From Adineta vaga (lineage: Eukaryota > Rotifera): a DNA stretch of 64,000 bases. Below the pieces are notes generated by a model. It searched no databases. It was not told where the DNA came from and saw only the letters and a list, made by a program, of their open reading frames with translations. How positions within the stretch are numbered: the stretch's first letter is position 1; each line of letters begins with the position of its first letter. Positions 60,367 through 64,000 of this stretch are shown here, in pieces. The translations under genes were made by a program, and so were the position numbers. The stretch lies in contig CP075496.1 of assembly GCA_021613535.1 (NCBI GenBank), positions 7,502,001 to 7,566,000 on the forward strand, read 5' to 3'.

Positions 60367-62255
60367 CTATGCAACAATTCTAACTCGAGGAGTAATGGGA
60401 AATGATAGAATGCTACTATTATTATTATTATTATTATTATTCGATGATGCTTGTCGATGTTTTTTAAACAAATTTGCAGCACATGCAAGAGCACCACCTT
60501 GCAAAAAACGAACAAGTTTATCTCCGGCTAATGGACCTAGCGCATAAATATTTTCATAATCGAGACATTCATATGTATAAGGATTGATATGAAGACCATT
60601 ATTTTTTTTCACGGTCAACGATGAAAGGAAAGGTACAGTCACATCAGACCCAGTTAATCGAGCAACGATAGATATATCATAGTCTGTTGTTGTATGTGTT
60701 CGAAGATTACGAATATAAGCTGTACCATCTTCTGTTATTGAGACAACTTCACTTTGTGGACAACATTGATAGGACCAAGAAGATATCTAAGAAGAAAGAG
60801 AAATGGATTAGTTCGAAAAACTATTTCTTAACATACTGTAGATGTTGTTGAAGAAGTTGATTGTCGAATTAATTCTCTAATACGTTCATATTCAGGATAA
60901 ACATTGGCAGGTAATTGATTGATTACAAGCTCATGATCATCAATAGCTCGACGAAAAACATGTAAAACAGGTACGGAATATTCTTGACACACAAGTAGTA
61001 CATCAATGGCTGTTAGACCACATCCAACCACCAGTACAGGTTTACTATTCTGTGTTAATCTTTTCTTTGTTAGAATCAATTCTTCCATTTCATGTAATGT
61101 TGTATAAGTAAATGATTTACTTGCTTGTTCACCAATAAAACCTAATGGTCTAGTTAGATTTTGTGGTATACCAGTGGCTAATACTACATATTTCGCATGT
61201 ATTATAAACGATTCTTTAGTTTGTTCATTATAACCACGTACTTCCCATAATGGTTCAGGTGTATGAATTTCTTCTGAAACATCATCGTAAAATGGTTCAT
61301 CAACTGAGACACGTTTAATTGATGTTATCTCATGACCATTACGAAAATAATTTGTTAAACGGTTTCTTTTAACGTAATGAAAATAATATGATCGAACTTC
61401 ATCATAAGTTGCTCGTGATGATGCATCATCAGTTGATATGCTTGATTGATCAGAATTTGGTATTGAACGACGTCGACTTGCACGACGTTGCTGACGAAAT
61501 GTTGCCATTGAATAATTTGGCAATTCCATCCAATCAGCCATACTAATGGTCTGTAACTGTTTTGATGTTAATTGATTCCAAACACCACCAATTCCACCGC
61601 GTCCAAGACAAACATGATCGATACTTAACGATGGTTCGTGACGCCATTTTATTTTCGATTGTAAATGTGCACCAAGATCGGCATCTGGATGGATTAAATT
61701 ATCAATTAATAATGAAACAGGATTTCTCGAACGACCTTCAAGTCCATCTGATAAAAATTCCAAATCCTAGAAATAGTTTGAAAACAATAAATAGAAGTTA
61801 TTTTTAACTCTTTGGAACATGAGCAAATCAAAACTAATATAACTTATTGTTATCCTGTACTTTAATCAGATTGTTTATGTCAAATAAATTTTACTTGAGA
61901 AGTATTCAACAGCTGATGTCATGTGAATATTTAGTACGAAAAAGCATTCTTTCATTTCTAAGCGACCTTTGCATCAAACTAACCTGTTCCAATAGTGATG
62001 TATCTTTTACATATTGTTCTAATTTAACATTCAAATAATCATTCGATACTGGACAACCATTCCAATAAGGTATATGACCCGAAAGAATATAAGAGAGAGT
62101 AATAGCGGATGGTCCATTACCTAGAAATAATTTCATTAAATATTCAAATAACAATGTTTGTTGGAGAAAAAAACAACTATGTACATACCAATAATAACAA
62201 CTTGTTTACGTTCGAAAAGATCTGGACAACATTGATCAGTAGTATGAGTGTTCAT
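60367..62255 (-). CDS. OSGIN: Oxidative stress-induced growth inhibitor-like flavoprotein
   Basis: Four exons (62189-62255, 61984-62120, 60837-61766, 60367-60786) encode 517 residues in frame. It belongs to the OSGIN1/2 family of FAD-dependent monooxygenase-like proteins. The N-terminal FAD loop is VVIIGNGPSAITLSYIL; the family landmark LGRGGIGGVWNQL follows; the linker motif is YVVLATGIPQ; and the second dinucleotide motif is VLVVGCGLTAIDVLL, probably for NADPH. The C-terminal part ends with a LGPLAGDKLVRFLQGGALA segment that closes the FAD site, then an Asn run encoded by (ATT)n on the plus strand (60416-60442). Animal OSGIN proteins respond to oxidative stress and restrain growth; whether this copy does is inferred. 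Confidence 0.93.
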
Positions 62256-63780
62256 TGGATAACGGCGTTGTTTCTTTCTTGTTGCTGTTCTTATGTTATA
62301 ATTTCTAGAAAATGTCTGTTTTTCTGCAAGAGCAAAGCAATAAATATCTTGATTCTGCTTTGTAAACGAGCGAAGAAAAAAAAGAGATAGACGAGAGAAT
62401 GTGCCTCGTCATTCTTCGATTATATATTCTTATATTTCTCTTTTTCTCTCTCTTTTTCTTTCTCTCTCGTTACTTTGTTCCGGAATTTGAGAGAAAGGCA
62501 TTTTTGTCTGTTCTCTTTCTAGACGAGACAGAACGAAAGAAAAAAAAATCTATAACAGAAGGTCGTAATCTCGTATTTTTCTTTAGCGGAAAGTACGAAA
62601 AAAACAGCCGAGAAAATGAACGCAGAGTTCAGCTGTTTTGCCACCAAAATAGCGTCACCGAACGTTCTGACATAATCTCATTTGCGATAGAGTTTAAGAA
62701 AAAAAAATTAATAATTATGCACATTCATCTTCCAGTTACTTCGATAAACAGGTATTCAAATCATTATGTATTAACATCATATATTTCTTTTTTTCTTCTC
62801 GTTCTATTACTTCTATGATGACAGTGCAAATCGTTGACTAGCTGACTAACGGTCTCTTCACAGTCTATTTTTGTTATGAAAAAAGAAAAATGTAGATGAT
62901 GATGTATAGATGTGAGAAAGAGAACAAGCAACAGGCGTGCACAATAACAATTCGAAACTAGTGAAACAATATGATATATTAACCTAGGCAATCGTATTGG
63001 AAGAAAAGAAAAGATTCTAAGAAAAACAATCTCTATCAATAAATCATCTTGCTTCATTGCTGATACTGTGTTGTCTTAGTCACACACTTGTTTTTCTTCT
63101 GATTATGACTATCTCTGACCCTTTCTGTTTCTATGTTGACTTTGTAGTAAACCTTATCTCTGTGGAAGAATGTTGTTTTCGAGGATAAAATTAGCAAAGA
63201 CAAAGTTCATTGCATATTGTAAACATATCTCCTATCAGCAAAAATCTATTCCATGTCATAAAAACAAGTAATATTTTTATACGCATTTCCATTAATGACG
63301 TTGCATATTTCTTGCAAACTACACATGTATATAATTGCTTTTGCTTTCTACGAATTAATCAATTCGCATTTGAATCGACATTAACTATGATAATAGAAAG
63401 AAAAAAAACGTACAATATCTCATTCTTATGGTAAAAACCTAATGATTGACACATTATTCTTTTCAAATGATTGGGTTGATGAAGGAGACGACATGAATAT
63501 TTCCCTCATCGTTTCCGATGCGTAACGATCAGTACGTTCGAATCTTTCGAGATATTATTTTAATAAATAAACTTACACACATATTCTCAATATACAGTTA
63601 GATATGATCAAATAGTCATATATACTATTTGACGAAAAAAAATGAAACATTCTTTACAATAGAGAAGTACAAGTATTTGTTGTGTAATCGAAGTGCACAA
63701 GAAATAAAAGGAGAAAACTTTTGAAATACTGTTGTCATTTCGATCACCGCAGCGATGGACATAGAAAACAAAGTTTTGAA
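62256..63780. other. Intergenic gap with CT-rich promoter tract
   Basis: The 5' flank of OSGIN includes a long CT-rich tract (about 62430-62475). Several ORFs on both strands are low-complexity Ser/Phe/Arg-rich translations of this tract. No supported gene. Confidence 0.5.
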
Positions 63781-64000
63781 TTAGGTTTTTTTTATTTGAT
63801 TGCAAGCCATTGCTGCAGCAAAGAGTAAATCATCATCATCATTATCATTGAGTTGAGATGGTTTTTCCACGGATGGATAGAGTTGATCAAGTTGAATAAA
63901 TACTTGATGAAGATTTATATCTGTTTGATTGGATAGTTTTTGTAAAGAATCAAATGAAAATGGTAAAGATATTTTATCATCTTCAGATGATGTGGAAGAA
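63781..64000 (-). CDS. 3' end of unidentified gene (runs off the window)
   Basis: Minus-strand open frame from the window edge to TAA at 63781, 72 residues visible. It reads SSTSSEDDKISLPFSFDSLQ and continues through a helical segment (LHQVFIQLDQLYPSV) to a Leu/Ala-rich end (DDLLFAAAMACNQIKKT). No ATG lies at the start, so the gene extends beyond position 64000. The family was not recognised. Confidence 0.6.
   Translation of the reverse strand, partial: SSTSSEDDKISLPFSFDSLQKLSNQTDINLHQVFIQLDQLYPSVEKPSQLNDNDDDDLLFAAAMACNQIKKT

Overview
The window looks like nuclear DNA of a small, AT-rich, intron-dense metazoan, most probably a bdelloid rotifer. Three things point there: introns are mostly 45-65 nt with GT/AG ends, the genes have clear animal orthologs (THOC2, NASP, ASPSCR1, POLL, CNDP2, OSGIN, XXYLT1, NAA40), and there is a receiver-like/ADP-ribosyltransferase/TPR protein of a type I associate with rotifer genomes. 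The species cannot be named from the sequence. Gene models below were built by hand from ORFs, splice signals and codon-phase agreement; many conserved models sum to exact multiples of three.

Layout. 1.2-10.4 kb (+): a large Ser/Thr/Pro-rich protein gene that appears to have three alternative 5' ends (a membrane/coiled-coil start, a short middle start, and a start at 7083), all splicing in phase to the same body. 10.6-36.4 kb is entirely minus strand: an EF-hand protein, XXYLT1-like xylosyltransferase, NAA40-like N-acetyltransferase, a triple cold-shock-domain protein with a mitochondrial-like presequence, a remarkable 1205-residue multidomain RNA end-processing protein (MJ1316/DUF504 + EEP nuclease + 2H phosphoesterase + poly(A)-polymerase-like nucleotidyltransferase), alpha-carbonic anhydrase, a gene-poor 4.7 kb gap, an ART-TPR protein with a degenerate active site, an orphan small gene, CNDP2-like dipeptidase, a basic orphan protein and a small secreted Cys protein.

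37.0-57.0 kb is mostly plus strand: a DnaJ/Hsp40 with a long Gln/His/Pro tail, THOC2, a divergent pair of related acidic proteins, NASP (with an apparent one-base frameshift), ASPSCR1/TUG, a minus-strand antistasin-like secreted peptide, and DNA polymerase lambda. 57.3-64.0 kb is minus strand: an SLC4/BOR-type anion transporter, OSGIN and the 3' end of an unidentified gene.

The strongest candidates for new biology are: the four-module RNA end-processing/repair protein at 15298-19256, which lies only 88 nt upstream of the triple cold-shock gene with a poly(A)-signal/splice-acceptor arrangement typical of trans-spliced operons; the alternative-start gene at 1242-10398; and the divergent acidic-protein pair next to the histone chaperone NASP. 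No transposon, CRISPR array, rRNA or convincing tRNA was recognised.
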